Assembly: GCA_034112285.1 (NCBI GenBank)
Contig: JAWUVP010000035.1
Location: 1 to 55,924 of the forward strand
Length of the DNA: 55,924 nt
Origin: JAWUVP01 sp034112285
Lineage (GTDB): Bacteria > Pseudomonadota > Gammaproteobacteria > JABDGN01
Reading direction: 5' to 3'
Shown here: piece by piece, positions 1 through 7,562 of the stretch
Numbering within the stretch: the first letter of the stretch is position 1
Layout of the letters: each line of letters starts with the position of its first letter
The notes under the pieces: generated by a model
Databases searched by the model: none
Seen by the model: only the letters and a program-made list of their open reading frames with translations
Told to the model about the DNA's origin: nothing
Program-made: the position numbers and the translations under genes

Positions 1-336
1 GCGAGGGGCTTGTTTACCCAGTTTTGCACATAAAGCTGCAATTTGTTGAGTCGTATTAACACGGCTATTCAAAATAATTTTTTTGCGTTTTTTCGTCCAG
101 CGCTTATCGCCAATATTAGCTCCGGCTAAGTTAACAATAACATCCGTGTTTTTTATTGTTTCAAGATTTAATTCTTGCCATTGCAAAGCCGTAACGCTAT
201 TTGTGAAACACCGTACAATTTTTGTTTTGTCACGTCCGACCACGGTGATTTTATCACCCAATTCAAGGCGGCTTTCAATGAAGGCTTGACCAATAAATCC
301 TGTGCCGCCGGCGACCAATATTCGTAAGTGACTCAT
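1..336 (-). CDS. TIGR01777 family NAD-dependent epimerase (partial, N-terminal part)
   Basis: Only the first 112 codons lie in the window; the gene runs off the left edge. The start is the ATG at 336. Residues 1-20 carry the Rossmann nucleotide-binding signature GGTGFIGQ, and around residue 70 there is VNLAGANIGDKRW, typical of the TIGR01777/YfcH branch of extended short-chain dehydrogenases. The substrate of this family is unknown. Its first four bases overlap the stop of the DUF523-DUF1722 gene (ATGA), so the two are probably translationally coupled. This family often lies near photolyase and MerR genes in gammaproteobacteria, which fits the neighbours here. Confidence 0.88.
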   Translation of the reverse strand, partial: MSHLRILVAGGTGFIGQAFIESRLELGDKITVVGRDKTKIVRCFTNSVTALQWQELNLETIKNTDVIVNLAGANIGDKRWTKKRKKIILNSRVNTTQQIAALCAKLGKQAPR

Positions 337-1283
337 ATTACATTCCTTAAATTCAATTCATTTGGATAGGGAGACAAAAATGTTTGCTGCAGCATATACT
401 CATCCGGATATTTTCGAAAATAATGCCGCAGCAAGGTAATCGGCACCACTAAAGGTATATTGCTAAGCCGATATTGTTGAATTAACTTTTGCAGCTCTGC
501 TTTATCTTCTTTATCGAGTTGTTTTTTTAAGTAACCCACACAATGCTGTAGCAAGTTGGTTGTTTTGGCACGTGTGGCGATATATTTAAAGCCTGTCATT
601 AGCTGAGATATATAGTCGGCTGCGATATTATCAATATTTTTATCTTTTAAGTTGGACAGCATTGCCCCCAACAGTTTGTATGAAACAGGGTGATGCGCCA
701 TTAGGCTAAGCTTGTGCTGCGAATGAAAAGCAATCAAGCTTGTGGCGGTTGCGCCGGATAAGAGTAAGTTTTTCCAGCGTTTCATAATAAAAACACGTTG
801 TATAAAGTTTTCTCTTAGCATGGGGTCGCAAAGCCTACCCTCCTCTTCAATAGGCAAACTAGGGTGGTTCTGGGCTAAGGCTTTGGCAAAAATTCCTTTT
901 GCACTGGCATTAGGGTTACCATTCGCATGGTAAACTTTAACTCTTTCCATCCCACAGGTAGGTGATTTACTTTTTAAAATAAATCCACAAATTTCACTCG
1001 GTAGTGCTTGCGTGGATTGTTGGCTATAAGCTTTTAATTTTACGGTAACATCTAACTCAGAATTTTTCACACCCAATACACTTGGGTTTTGCGGATCACC
1101 CACTAAACGAATTGGCTCTCTTGGCACACCCATGCCAATTGCCACTTCGGGACAATAGGTTTTGAACTCAAAATAACGGCCCAGCGTGTCGGTAATGTAG
1201 CGGTCATGTTTGTGACCGCCATCAAAACGAACTTTGCAACCTAACAAGCATTCGCTAATGCCTATTATTATTTTTTCACTCAT
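333..1283 (-). CDS. DUF523 and DUF1722 (YbgA-like) domain protein
   Basis: A 316-residue protein of two fused domains. The N-terminal half is DUF523, with conserved cysteines in SECLLGCKVRFDGG near residue 10, CPEVAIGMGVPREP near residue 44 and SKSPTCGM near residue 105. From about residue 190 the DUF1722/YbgA domain follows, with FHSQHKLSLMAH. The fused form is common in proteobacteria; its biochemical role is not established. In E. coli ybgA lies next to the photolyase gene, and here the photolyase is two genes further on, so a link to light or DNA-damage response is plausible but is inference. It overlaps the downstream epimerase gene by 4 bp. Confidence 0.9.
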   Translation of the reverse strand: MSEKIIIGISECLLGCKVRFDGGHKHDRYITDTLGRYFEFKTYCPEVAIGMGVPREPIRLVGDPQNPSVLGVKNSELDVTVKLKAYSQQSTQALPSEICGFILKSKSPTCGMERVKVYHANGNPNASAKGIFAKALAQNHPSLPIEEEGRLCDPMLRENFIQRVFIMKRWKNLLLSGATATSLIAFHSQHKLSLMAHHPVSYKLLGAMLSNLKDKNIDNIAADYISQLMTGFKYIATRAKTTNLLQHCVGYLKKQLDKEDKAELQKLIQQYRLSNIPLVVPITLLRHYFRKYPDEYMLQQTFLSPYPNELNLRNVI

Positions 1284-1312
1284 GTTAAATCCTTATAATC
1301 AAATTTCTAATG

Positions 1313-1945
1313 CTAGAACGTATAAATAAACTTATCACTTAATGAGGTTAAAAATGGCTGATACGTGGTTGAGGGCATTAGCGTAATCGATGCATTACCC
1401 GTAATAAAATCAAATTCAAGTGCATTGCTAAAATGTGAATTTATAACAAAGGTGGTTCCGCCACCAAAAACACCGCCCAAGCCACCTATTTTTGCTAAAG
1501 TATCCGAACGTTTTGTATAGCTTGCTCCTAGGATTGAGTACAACTCCACATTAGGATAGGCCATTACACGCAACTTGCCTAGCAAAGAATAATTTTCTGT
1601 TTTAGACGTCATCGTAAAGGGGTTAAAATCAGGAGCTGGTGCATACTCATTATATTTAGCGAAACTAATAGCTGAGTTAGCAAACTTTTGATAACGCAAC
1701 TCCACCCCATAGTGCTTACCGATATTATCGCCAATAAAAACGCCCCACGTTAAACCCGCATCTTTAGCATGGCTAGGCAGGCTTGCTTGTAAGGTGGGAT
1801 CATCTGTTTGTATTTTTGACCAGTTAGTACTGCCATAGCCCCCCAATACCCCAATGTAGATTTCATGTTGCGCCGACATAAAAGCTTGGCTGTAAACTAG
1901 AGAGCTAAATAGCAATAAAAAAGCGTAATTAGCAATTTTTATCAT
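1313..1945 (-). CDS. putative outer-membrane beta-barrel protein
   Basis: A 210-residue protein. It starts with a hydrophobic signal peptide (IANYAFLLLFSSLVYSQAF), then has alternating polar and aromatic strands (YIGVLGGYGSTNW, YGVELRYQKF, SALEFDF-like segments) and ends in phenylalanine after KFIYT. The terminal aromatic residue is the usual barrel-assembly signal of outer-membrane proteins, and the size suits an 8-stranded barrel. No specific family is recognised. Its first 17 bases overlap the end of the upstream cysteine-rich secreted protein gene, so the two are probably one transcription unit. Both lie inside an otherwise conserved photolyase/YbgA neighbourhood. Confidence 0.7.
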   Translation of the reverse strand: MIKIANYAFLLLFSSLVYSQAFMSAQHEIYIGVLGGYGSTNWSKIQTDDPTLQASLPSHAKDAGLTWGVFIGDNIGKHYGVELRYQKFANSAISFAKYNEYAPAPDFNPFTMTSKTENYSLLGKLRVMAYPNVELYSILGASYTKRSDTLAKIGGLGGVFGGGTTFVINSHFSNALEFDFITGNASITLMPSTTYQPFLTSLSDKFIYTF

Positions 1946-2228
1946 AGAAACTCACACTCCATGCACACTGTGTTGGCTCACCACCATATTTTTCACATTG
2001 AGCTTGTGCACCTTGAGGCTCATTTTTGAAGAAGTTACCAAGGCTAGTTGGATTACAGATGCTTTTTATTGGAGACTTTGCTTCGCAATCGGTGATAGCA
2101 TTATTAATAACACAACTGCACTGCGTGGGAACCGTTGGATAATGTGTGGTATCTTCACAGTTATCATCAGCATAAGCTACGCTGGCAGAAAGAAGAGAAG
2201 TTAATAGTATTGTTTTGATAAGTTTCAT
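1929..2228 (-). CDS. small cysteine-rich secreted protein, unknown
   Basis: A 99-residue protein not assigned to a known family. Residues 1-20 form a clear signal peptide ending in SVAYA, with cleavage expected before DDNCED. The mature part is about 79 residues and carries eight cysteines, an even number that fits periplasmic or extracellular disulfides. A purine-rich stretch lies before the ATG at 2228. The end overlaps the start of the outer-membrane barrel gene by 17 bp, so they may act together. Function is not inferable from sequence. Confidence 0.6.
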   Translation of the reverse strand: MKLIKTILLTSLLSASVAYADDNCEDTTHYPTVPTQCSCVINNAITDCEAKSPIKSICNPTSLGNFFKNEPQGAQAQCEKYGGEPTQCAWSVSFYDKNC

Positions 2229-2261
2229 TGGTAGGCATCCTTGATGTAGTTAAAAAAATGG

Positions 2262-3116
2262 TTAATTTTGTTGTCGAATGCTCGCCAAAGCTTCTGAAAA
2301 ATCAGGGCTTAATCCAGTCATATTTTCCATTGTTTTTTGGTGAGCAAAATTAAATAATGTGTGCTTAGTCTCTACAACAGTATTAGTGTCGGCTTTGCTT
2401 AATTCACCAAAGCATACAATAGCATGGGGTGTAATGATATCGCCAGCAAACAGCACTTGCTCCATGGGTGTGTTGGTGCCCAGTGAAATGACTTTATAAC
2501 CCGCATTCATGCAGTGTATGGCAAACAACAAAGGTAAAAAATCATGTCGTTCGGAGGGTAACGCGGCAAACAATAGTTTAGAGCCCGTGCTCATGCTGGC
2601 TAGTTGTTGGAAGTGTGCCCCTAAACGATTGCGCACATAAGTAACAAGAAAATTTTCTTCGGCAACCGCACCTTTATATTTTGCACAAATATGGGCTTGA
2701 TACGTTTTCAACAAAGGCTGGAAAAGGCGGTTTGACACAACTTCAATCGGATAAATTGAAATAATTTCATTATAGAGACTATCGAGCTTATTAAGATTAA
2801 ATTCTTTTACTGCATTTAACATGCATACTATATAATCCGGCCAGCTAGAATAAGCGTCTTCGTCAAGCATGTCTTTTTCGTCGTCAGCAAGCTGGAGCAG
2901 CGGCCTTATTTTGCCCACTGAAACGCCGCGCTTAATATAACTCAAAATGCGCTTAACCTTTTCGACATCTTCACCATTATATAGTCGGTGCCCTTTTGGC
3001 GTACGGGTTGGGGTTAACAAGCCATAACGGCGCTCCCATGAGCGCAAGGTCATGGGGCTAATGCCCGTAGCTTGCGCAAGAACACCAATGGGAAATAAAT
3101 CTTGGGGTTGGTTCAT
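2262..3116 (-). CDS. MerR-family regulator with cobalamin-binding-like domain (LitR/CarH type)
   Basis: A 284-residue regulator beginning MNQPQDLFPIGVLAQ; the longer open frame upstream of 3116 has no homology-like content and would run across the photolyase promoter. Residues 8-75 are a MerR winged helix with SPMTLRSWERRYGLLTPTRT, and the C-terminal half matches the B12-binding fold (LFAALPSERHDFLPLLFAI, then GYKVISLGTNTPMEQ). In the CarH photoreceptor family a lower-axial histidine lies in an ExH-type motif; ERH here preserves it. The Wx9EH motif over the upper face of B12 reads Cx9EN here (EEN in GAVAEENF), so adenosylcobalamin sensing may be lost or altered. It is divergent from the photolyase, its likely target. 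Confidence 0.87.
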   Translation of the reverse strand: MNQPQDLFPIGVLAQATGISPMTLRSWERRYGLLTPTRTPKGHRLYNGEDVEKVKRILSYIKRGVSVGKIRPLLQLADDEKDMLDEDAYSSWPDYIVCMLNAVKEFNLNKLDSLYNEIISIYPIEVVSNRLFQPLLKTYQAHICAKYKGAVAEENFLVTYVRNRLGAHFQQLASMSTGSKLLFAALPSERHDFLPLLFAIHCMNAGYKVISLGTNTPMEQVLFAGDIITPHAIVCFGELSKADTNTVVETKHTLFNFAHQKTMENMTGLSPDFSEALASIRQQN

Positions 3117-3123
3117 GACTCTA

Positions 3124-3151
3124 ATTATACGAATATCTATGCATAAATCAA
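3124..3151 (-). promoter_or_regulatory. merR-type regulator promoter, near-leaderless
   Basis: On the minus strand a -35 TTGATT (3146-3151) and a perfect -10 TATAAT (3124-3129) are separated by 16 bp. Only 7 bases separate the -10 from the ATG at 3116, so transcription should begin at or just next to the start codon and no Shine-Dalgarno sequence fits in front of it. The hexamer TGCATA lies in the spacer (3140-3145) and recurs at 3167-3172, where it overlaps the likely photolyase -35 (TTGCAT, 3166-3171). Confidence 0.6.
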
Positions 3152-3208
3152 CCCAGATATACAAATTGCATAGAAATGTTAGACTGTGACAATAAATAGG
3201 AGATGCCG

Positions 3209-4585
3209 ATGACCCGCCTAGTTTGGTTGCGCCGCGATTTGCGCATACAAGACAACCCTGCTCTTTACCATGTAGGGTCAAAAAATACAGGCGCAGTGAT
3301 TGCGCTCTACACCATCGTGCCGGAATACTGGCAGCAACATAACGATGCGCCGGTTAAAATCGCATTTTGGCTAGATGCCCTTAAGAGTATGCAGCTTGCA
3401 TTAGAAAAGCTAAATATTCCCTTAATTGTGATATGCAGTAGCATAAAAGATTTGGGCCATGATATTGAACAAGTATTAATAAAGCACGACGTTGAGCATT
3501 TGTATTTTAATAAAGAATTAGAGCTCAATGAGCTGGCGCGCGATCAAGATGTTGCAAATCGCTGTCGCTTACAAAACATTCGCCTGTCCTCCTATTCGCA
3601 AAGCTGCATTTTACCGCCTGGCGAAGTGTTAAAGAAAGATAATACCCCGTATACGATTTTTACACCGTTTAAAAATCAATGGCTAAAAATGTTGCACGAA
3701 GATCATTACCAATTGTTACCTGCCCCAAAAAAACAAGAAAAAACAACCGTCACTTCAACGGAATGGACTGACATACACCGTCAGCACGAGGTTGCTTACA
3801 ACAAAAAATGTTGGCCAGCATCAGAGCAGGCTGCGCAAAAGCGTTTGCAAAAATTTGTTGCAGAAAAAATACAACATTATAACGTGGCAAGAGATGTGCC
3901 TAGCCTTAACCAAACGAGTTTACTCTCTCCTTATTTAGCGGCGGGAATTTTGTCTGCCAAGCAATGCTTGCAAGCTGCCTTACAAATTGAAAGCGGCGAA
4001 GGTCGCACCATTTGGATCAATGAATTAATATGGCGCGATTTCTACAAACATATTATGGCGCATTACCCAAAAGTCGCCAAACATAGGGCCTTTAAATTAA
4101 CCACAGAAAAAATAGTGTGGAACAATAATGACCAACACTTTAAAGCCTGGTGTGAAGGCAAGACAGGTATTCCCATTGTGGATGCCGCTATGCGCCAATT
4201 AAATCAAACCGGCTGGATGCATAACCGCTTACGTATGGTGAGTGCAATGTTTTTTAGCAAAAATTTATTTCTAGACTGGCGGCTTGGCGAGCGTTATTTT
4301 ATGCAGCAGTTAATAGATGGCGAGCTATCAGCCAATAATGGCGGCTGGCAATGGTCTGCTTCCACTGGCACCGATGCAGCACCTTATTTTCGTGTATTTA
4401 ATCCGTACCGGCAAAGTGAACGCTTTGACCCTGAAGGAAAGTTTATTAGAACCTTTTGCCCAGAGCTAGCTGAGCTGGACAATAAAACTATTCATCAACC
4501 GCCACCCATGCCAGGCTATTTCACGCCTATTGTCGACGTAAAGCAAACCCGTCAATACGCTATTGAAACCTTTAAATCTATTTAA
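3209..4585 (+). CDS. phrB: deoxyribodipyrimidine photolyase (class I CPD photolyase)
   Basis: A flavoenzyme that uses blue light to split cyclobutane pyrimidine dimers. The start at 3209 (MTRLVWLRRDLRIQDN) is preferred over the ATG at 3203 because TAGGAG ends only at 3202, directly against the first ATG but 6 bases before the second. This gives 458 residues, close to the E. coli enzyme. The N-terminal alpha/beta antenna domain opens with LVWLRRDLR. The C-terminal FAD domain has WINELIWRDFYKHIM, GIPIVDAAMRQL, GWMHNRLRMV and NGGWQWSASTGTDAAPYFR, the signature of folate-class photolyases. It is transcribed divergently from the MerR-type regulator with 92 bp between them. Confidence 0.96.
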   Translation: MTRLVWLRRDLRIQDNPALYHVGSKNTGAVIALYTIVPEYWQQHNDAPVKIAFWLDALKSMQLALEKLNIPLIVICSSIKDLGHDIEQVLIKHDVEHLYFNKELELNELARDQDVANRCRLQNIRLSSYSQSCILPPGEVLKKDNTPYTIFTPFKNQWLKMLHEDHYQLLPAPKKQEKTTVTSTEWTDIHRQHEVAYNKKCWPASEQAAQKRLQKFVAEKIQHYNVARDVPSLNQTSLLSPYLAAGILSAKQCLQAALQIESGEGRTIWINELIWRDFYKHIMAHYPKVAKHRAFKLTTEKIVWNNNDQHFKAWCEGKTGIPIVDAAMRQLNQTGWMHNRLRMVSAMFFSKNLFLDWRLGERYFMQQLIDGELSANNGGWQWSASTGTDAAPYFRVFNPYRQSERFDPEGKFIRTFCPELAELDNKTIHQPPPMPGYFTPIVDVKQTRQYAIETFKSI

Positions 4586-4825
4586 TCTTTTGAAGTAAAT
4601 ATAGTTTGCGGAAACGTGCCAATACATGTCAACGCCAAAATTAAAACATAACCCATCTAACACAAGCGTACGCCTATAATAATGCTCGTGCCGTAAGTGA
4701 TAACATTTAAACAATCACCAGGGAAAACACCTAAGGATTTTAAACAGTAACCTAAAATATTTTTTTAATTGTTCGCAATAATATTTTTAAAAATTAACAC
4801 CATTTAATATTACATTAATACTAGT

Positions 4826-4844
4826 TTACTAGACTACCTAGTAA
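4826..4844. promoter_or_regulatory. perfect inverted repeat upstream of membrane-protein gene
   Basis: TTACTAG and CTAGTAA form a perfect 7-bp inverted repeat around a 5-bp centre, 25 bp before the ATG at 4869. The surrounding 4586-4868 interval is very AT-rich and holds no convincing gene. The position suits an operator or a small leader hairpin for the downstream gene; this is inference from symmetry alone. Confidence 0.3.
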
Positions 4845-4868
4845 GTTAATTTTATAAGGATATAGGTT

Positions 4869-6071
4869 ATGCCTCACCATTCTGATGATACGCAAGCAAG
4901 AGCAGATTTTTTACAATTAATATTACAAGCCATGTTTGATCGCCCTCGGTTTCGTGCTTTTCTTGGTGGGCTTGCAATAATGGTTCAAAATGGTGCGGCA
5001 GCACTTTGCTATCAAAATATAATCCATGCTTATGAAAATGCCGAGAACCCCGAGACCTGTTTTTCTATCAAAGATTTTATGAAGATTTTTGGGTACGCCT
5101 TACTTTTCTCCACCTTATTAACGATGCCTGAAATATATAAAAAGAGTATTGCCAGGCCAGGAAGGAGAGGAATTATCCTCCCTGAACATGTAAACTGCAA
5201 ATGTAAAAATTGTTTCGCCATTATCGCCTATGTCGGCTCTGCACTTGCGCGGGCAACCGCTACAACAGCTGGGATTGCTGCAGTCACTCAAAGCGGTCTC
5301 GGTTTTTTCAAAGGAGATCCTTGTCCTCCGCTCAACACCACAGGAGCAGTAGTGGCCGCTATGGCAGGTTTTTGGGTTCTGATTTTTCAATCCACCATGA
5401 ATTTGAGCATTCCAATACAAACCACAGCTCCCTGCACCGCTGTTTTCATGTACATAGGCAACTTTCTTAAACATATCCCCCTTGTTTCTCCACTCATAAT
5501 TAAAGAGATAGGGGAGTTATTCCGCAAGCAGACAGAAGGCACCATCACAAGCGAAGATAAAAGCAGCACAGCCGGGTGGCTTACAGCTTACCTGGTAATG
5601 CTATGCATAATGGGTTTCGCCCATAAAGGAAGTCTTGATTTTGTAAAGCTTGCAAGAGGAACATCAGCAGAAGACCCCAATATTCCAGGAGGACGCCGCA
5701 TTGTGAGCACAGACGAAAGAGATACGTTAATACAAAATGCAGGACGGATGCCAGGCTATCCAGCCAGCTTTGCCCAGCCATCTAGCTGGCTTAACGTTAT
5801 AGTCGCCTTAGTTTGCTCCGGCATTATGGGCTATCTTCCAGGAAAATCAATTGGTGAAGCCCTTAGCCGCGAGCTCGTGCCACATCCAGCAGCTCAGGAC
5901 ACACCACGTTTTCAGGCACCTGAAGACCCATTATCTCGCTATATGATTACGGTAGTATGCACGCTACTCATGATGGCTGGCCTGAGTGTTAATTACTATC
6001 TAGGCTTGCAAGGCTTAAGGAAGCCAAAGTGCTTAACGTCCTGCTTCAATCGTCTGCAAATCTCCGGCTAA
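4869..6071 (+). CDS. polytopic membrane protein, unknown
   Basis: A 400-residue protein not assigned to a known family. It starts after a good ribosome site (ATAAGGATATAGG). Seven or eight hydrophobic segments are visible, for example around residues 35-55, 72-92, 115-140, 155-180, 188-205, 237-255, 303-325 and 358-382, with a charged loop of about 45 residues near 255-300. A CKCKNC cluster near residue 100 could bind metal or form disulfides. The gene is flanked by AT-rich sequence and its end overlaps the convergent secreted-protein gene by 39 bp. No transport signature was recognised. Confidence 0.65.
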   Translation: MPHHSDDTQARADFLQLILQAMFDRPRFRAFLGGLAIMVQNGAAALCYQNIIHAYENAENPETCFSIKDFMKIFGYALLFSTLLTMPEIYKKSIARPGRRGIILPEHVNCKCKNCFAIIAYVGSALARATATTAGIAAVTQSGLGFFKGDPCPPLNTTGAVVAAMAGFWVLIFQSTMNLSIPIQTTAPCTAVFMYIGNFLKHIPLVSPLIIKEIGELFRKQTEGTITSEDKSSTAGWLTAYLVMLCIMGFAHKGSLDFVKLARGTSAEDPNIPGGRRIVSTDERDTLIQNAGRMPGYPASFAQPSSWLNVIVALVCSGIMGYLPGKSIGEALSRELVPHPAAQDTPRFQAPEDPLSRYMITVVCTLLMMAGLSVNYYLGLQGLRKPKCLTSCFNRLQISG

Positions 6072-6497
6072 CACTTGATTAGCGGGAAAAATATATTGGC
6101 CGCAATTACCATTTTCCGGTATGGCAACTGCCGTACCGTTTGAAAAGCTCACTTGTGCTTCACAATCATTTTGAGCGCACTGGCCATTGTTATTGTCTGA
6201 GGGTAGCTGGCTGCTAGATGATAAGCAGATATCCGTTGAGCTACCAGAGGAAGAGTATTGTTTTAGGTCATATGAATTTTTACCAGCATCAATCTCACAA
6301 GCATTCATCGCAGGGGGTTGATTTTTACATTGCCCCTCAGCTGCAGGCTTATTGACGATAGCAACAACAGCAGCGATCTTGAACGGTGTGTAAATATAAC
6401 CGTGGCCTGCGTGGTTAATGATGTTGAGTGTTCTTTGGCCGGCGTAACTGGTTGCGGCAGTGGTTATTAGTAACAATAGTGCTAGTTTTTTAAACAT
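6033..6497 (-). CDS. cysteine-containing secreted protein, unknown
   Basis: A 154-residue protein with a typical signal peptide (MFKKLALLLLITTAATSYA, cleavage before GQRTLN). The mature part is rich in Asn, Ser and Gln and has seven cysteines in C-x8-C, C-x15-C-x4-C-like spacing followed by one near the C-terminus. It resembles the other small secreted protein at 1929-2228 in general style but not in visible sequence. Its 3' end overlaps the convergent membrane-protein gene by 39 bp, which is unusual and leaves no room for a terminator between them. No family was recognised. Confidence 0.6.
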   Translation of the reverse strand: MFKKLALLLLITTAATSYAGQRTLNIINHAGHGYIYTPFKIAAVVAIVNKPAAEGQCKNQPPAMNACEIDAGKNSYDLKQYSSSGSSTDICLSSSSQLPSDNNNGQCAQNDCEAQVSFSNGTAVAIPENGNCGQYIFPANQVLAGDLQTIEAGR

Positions 6498-6703
6498 ATC
6501 TTTCTTAATCCCTTAAGTAGTTAGTACATTTATTATTGTTATTGAGTCTGTATTGTACAAGTTGTTACATTTATGAGCAAGCAATATCTTAAAGTTCTGT
6601 AAGAAAAGTCGCACAGTGTATATAAAATATACTGATATGCTTAATTTTAACTCACTCACTATTCCTAACACCCTGTTCGCACTGGAAAATAAATTTAAAC
6701 ACT

Positions 6704-6728
6704 AAAAATTACGCCTCAAAAGGCGTAA
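6704..6728 (-). terminator. putative minus-strand rho-independent terminator
   Basis: A perfect 8-bp stem (TTACGCCT with AGGCGTAA, 6709-6728) with a 4-base loop is followed on the minus strand by five T residues (6704-6708). On the plus strand no T tract follows. No minus-strand gene ends here, so it would terminate either an unrecognised minus transcript or read-through from the tRNA-Arg gene. Confidence 0.4.
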
Positions 6729-6729
6729 G

Positions 6730-6865
6730 GTTTACAATCTAAACATTACTTGCTACGCTAAGCCAGCAAGTCATAGAGAATTGCAACATTCCAAGGAAGG
6801 CGTGTTTACGAAAGTAAGGCCAGGATGCCCCTAACAAGGTACTGGTCTTGCCAATAATGTTCCAA
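6730..6865 (+). ncRNA. multi-hairpin structured region, possible RNA element
   Basis: This part of the 422-bp gene-free interval 6498-6919 folds into successive hairpins: GTTTA/TAAAC (6730-6744), CTTGCT/AGCAAG (6749-6770), then an outer helix TTGCAACATT (6781-6790) with AATGTTCCAA (6856-6865), 9 of 10 paired. This encloses TTAC-GAAA-GTAA (6806-6817) and GGCCAG/CTGGTC (6818-6847). The GAAA tetraloop and a G-T pair in the last stem read correctly only on the plus strand, which argues for a plus-strand RNA ending 55 bp before the YciI-like gene. No known riboswitch or sRNA family was recognised. The rest of the interval (6498-6703, 6866-6919) shows nothing further. Confidence 0.35.
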
Positions 6866-6919
6866 AACCTATTCTTATCCAATTATTCTCGACCCTCTAC
6901 AAAACATAGGTAAAAATTT

Positions 6920-7225
6920 ATGCCATTATTTTCTATTGTTGCCAAAGATGCCCCTAATACAACCAGCCTACTTGAACAATATCGTACAGACCATCTGGCG
7001 GCACTGGGCGAATTAAAAGCTGCAGGGAGACTCTTTACGGTCGGCCCTTTACAAGATTCCATCGAAACTAACGCAGCTCATGTGGGCAGCTTGATCATTG
7101 CAAAATTTGACACGCTGAATGAAGCAACGCATTGGTTTGAAAATGAGCCTTTTAACAAGGCAGGTATTTATAAAGAAGTCTCTATTACACCGTTTCTTGA
7201 TGCAATGACAAACATTCCTGGCTAG
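6920..7225 (+). CDS. YciI-like protein
   Basis: A 101-residue dimeric alpha-beta barrel protein of the YCII family. It opens MPLFSIVAKD, has YRTDHLAALGELKAAGRLFTVGPL with the family's conserved histidine (RTDHL) and aspartate, and ends with the WFENEPFNKAGIYKEVSITPF motif that matches the usual D-P-F-x-x-A-G segment. Bacterial YciI proteins are small proteins of uncertain function, some with weak hydrolase or dehalogenase-like activity. The gene is monocistronic, preceded by the multi-hairpin region and followed by a small perfect hairpin at 7255-7273. Confidence 0.85.
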   Translation: MPLFSIVAKDAPNTTSLLEQYRTDHLAALGELKAAGRLFTVGPLQDSIETNAAHVGSLIIAKFDTLNEATHWFENEPFNKAGIYKEVSITPFLDAMTNIPG

Positions 7226-7254
7226 GAAATAAAGTATCTGGAAACATTGATAAG

Positions 7255-7273
7255 TGAACGTCCTGTACGTTCA
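7255..7273. other. perfect 7-bp hairpin after the YciI-like gene
   Basis: TGAACGT and ACGTTCA flank a 5-base loop, 30 bp after the YciI-like stop codon. No T tract follows on either strand, so it is a weak terminator candidate at best; it could also protect the 3' end of the transcript. Confidence 0.3.
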
Positions 7274-7412
7274 CGCTAAGGCCTCCAAAACGGCTTGCAG
7301 CAGCGTCTTTGAACTTAACTCACTATAGTCATCAGAGAATCGAAACCGTCCCGATAGATGAAATTATCAATGTTGTGCTTTAATTTAGATTAGGGAAAAT
7401 TTTGAGGAAAAA

Positions 7413-7489
7413 TGGTGCGCCCGGAAGGATTCGAACCTCCGACCACCTAGTTCGTAGCCAGGTACTCTATCCAGCTGAGCTACGGGCGC
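7413..7489 (-). tRNA. tRNA-Arg(ACG)
   Basis: A 77-nt cloverleaf on the minus strand with the CCA end encoded (7413-7415). The acceptor stem pairs GCGCCCG with CGGGCGC, the D arm has AGCTCAGCTGGATAGAG, the anticodon ACG is at 7453-7455, and the T arm has GGTTCGAATCC. It closely matches bacterial tRNA-Arg(ACG), whose A34 is deaminated to inosine by TadA and which reads CGU, CGC and CGA codons. Confidence 0.97.
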
Positions 7490-7517
7490 GTAAACTGCTT
7501 GGGTAAGCTGAAACGCG

Positions 7518-7545
7518 ATTATACAAGTAAATCGCGATAGGTCAA
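7518..7545 (-). promoter_or_regulatory. tRNA-Arg promoter with embedded inverted repeat
   Basis: On the minus strand a -35 TTGACC (7540-7545), a 16-bp spacer and a perfect -10 TATAAT (7518-7523) lie about 30 bp before the mature tRNA 5' end. A perfect 7-bp inverted repeat CGCGATT/AATCGCG (7514-7536) overlaps the spacer and the -10. Confidence 0.7.
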
Positions 7546-7562
7546 TGATTGAGTGCGGTAAT

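Noticed and set aside
4466..4714. An 82-codon open frame on minus over the end of phrB
   Set aside because: Antisense to the conserved photolyase C-terminus, no ribosome site, and composition follows the phrB codons in reverse.
6785..6800. Resemblance of GCAACATTCC to part of the hepatitis delta ribozyme
   Set aside because: Only a 10-base match; the nested double pseudoknot required for the ribozyme cannot be formed by the flanks.
6704..6900. Possible 6S RNA on the minus strand
   Set aside because: Length is similar, but the outer closing stem and large central bubble of 6S RNA are not formed, and the GAAA loop and G-T pair favour plus.
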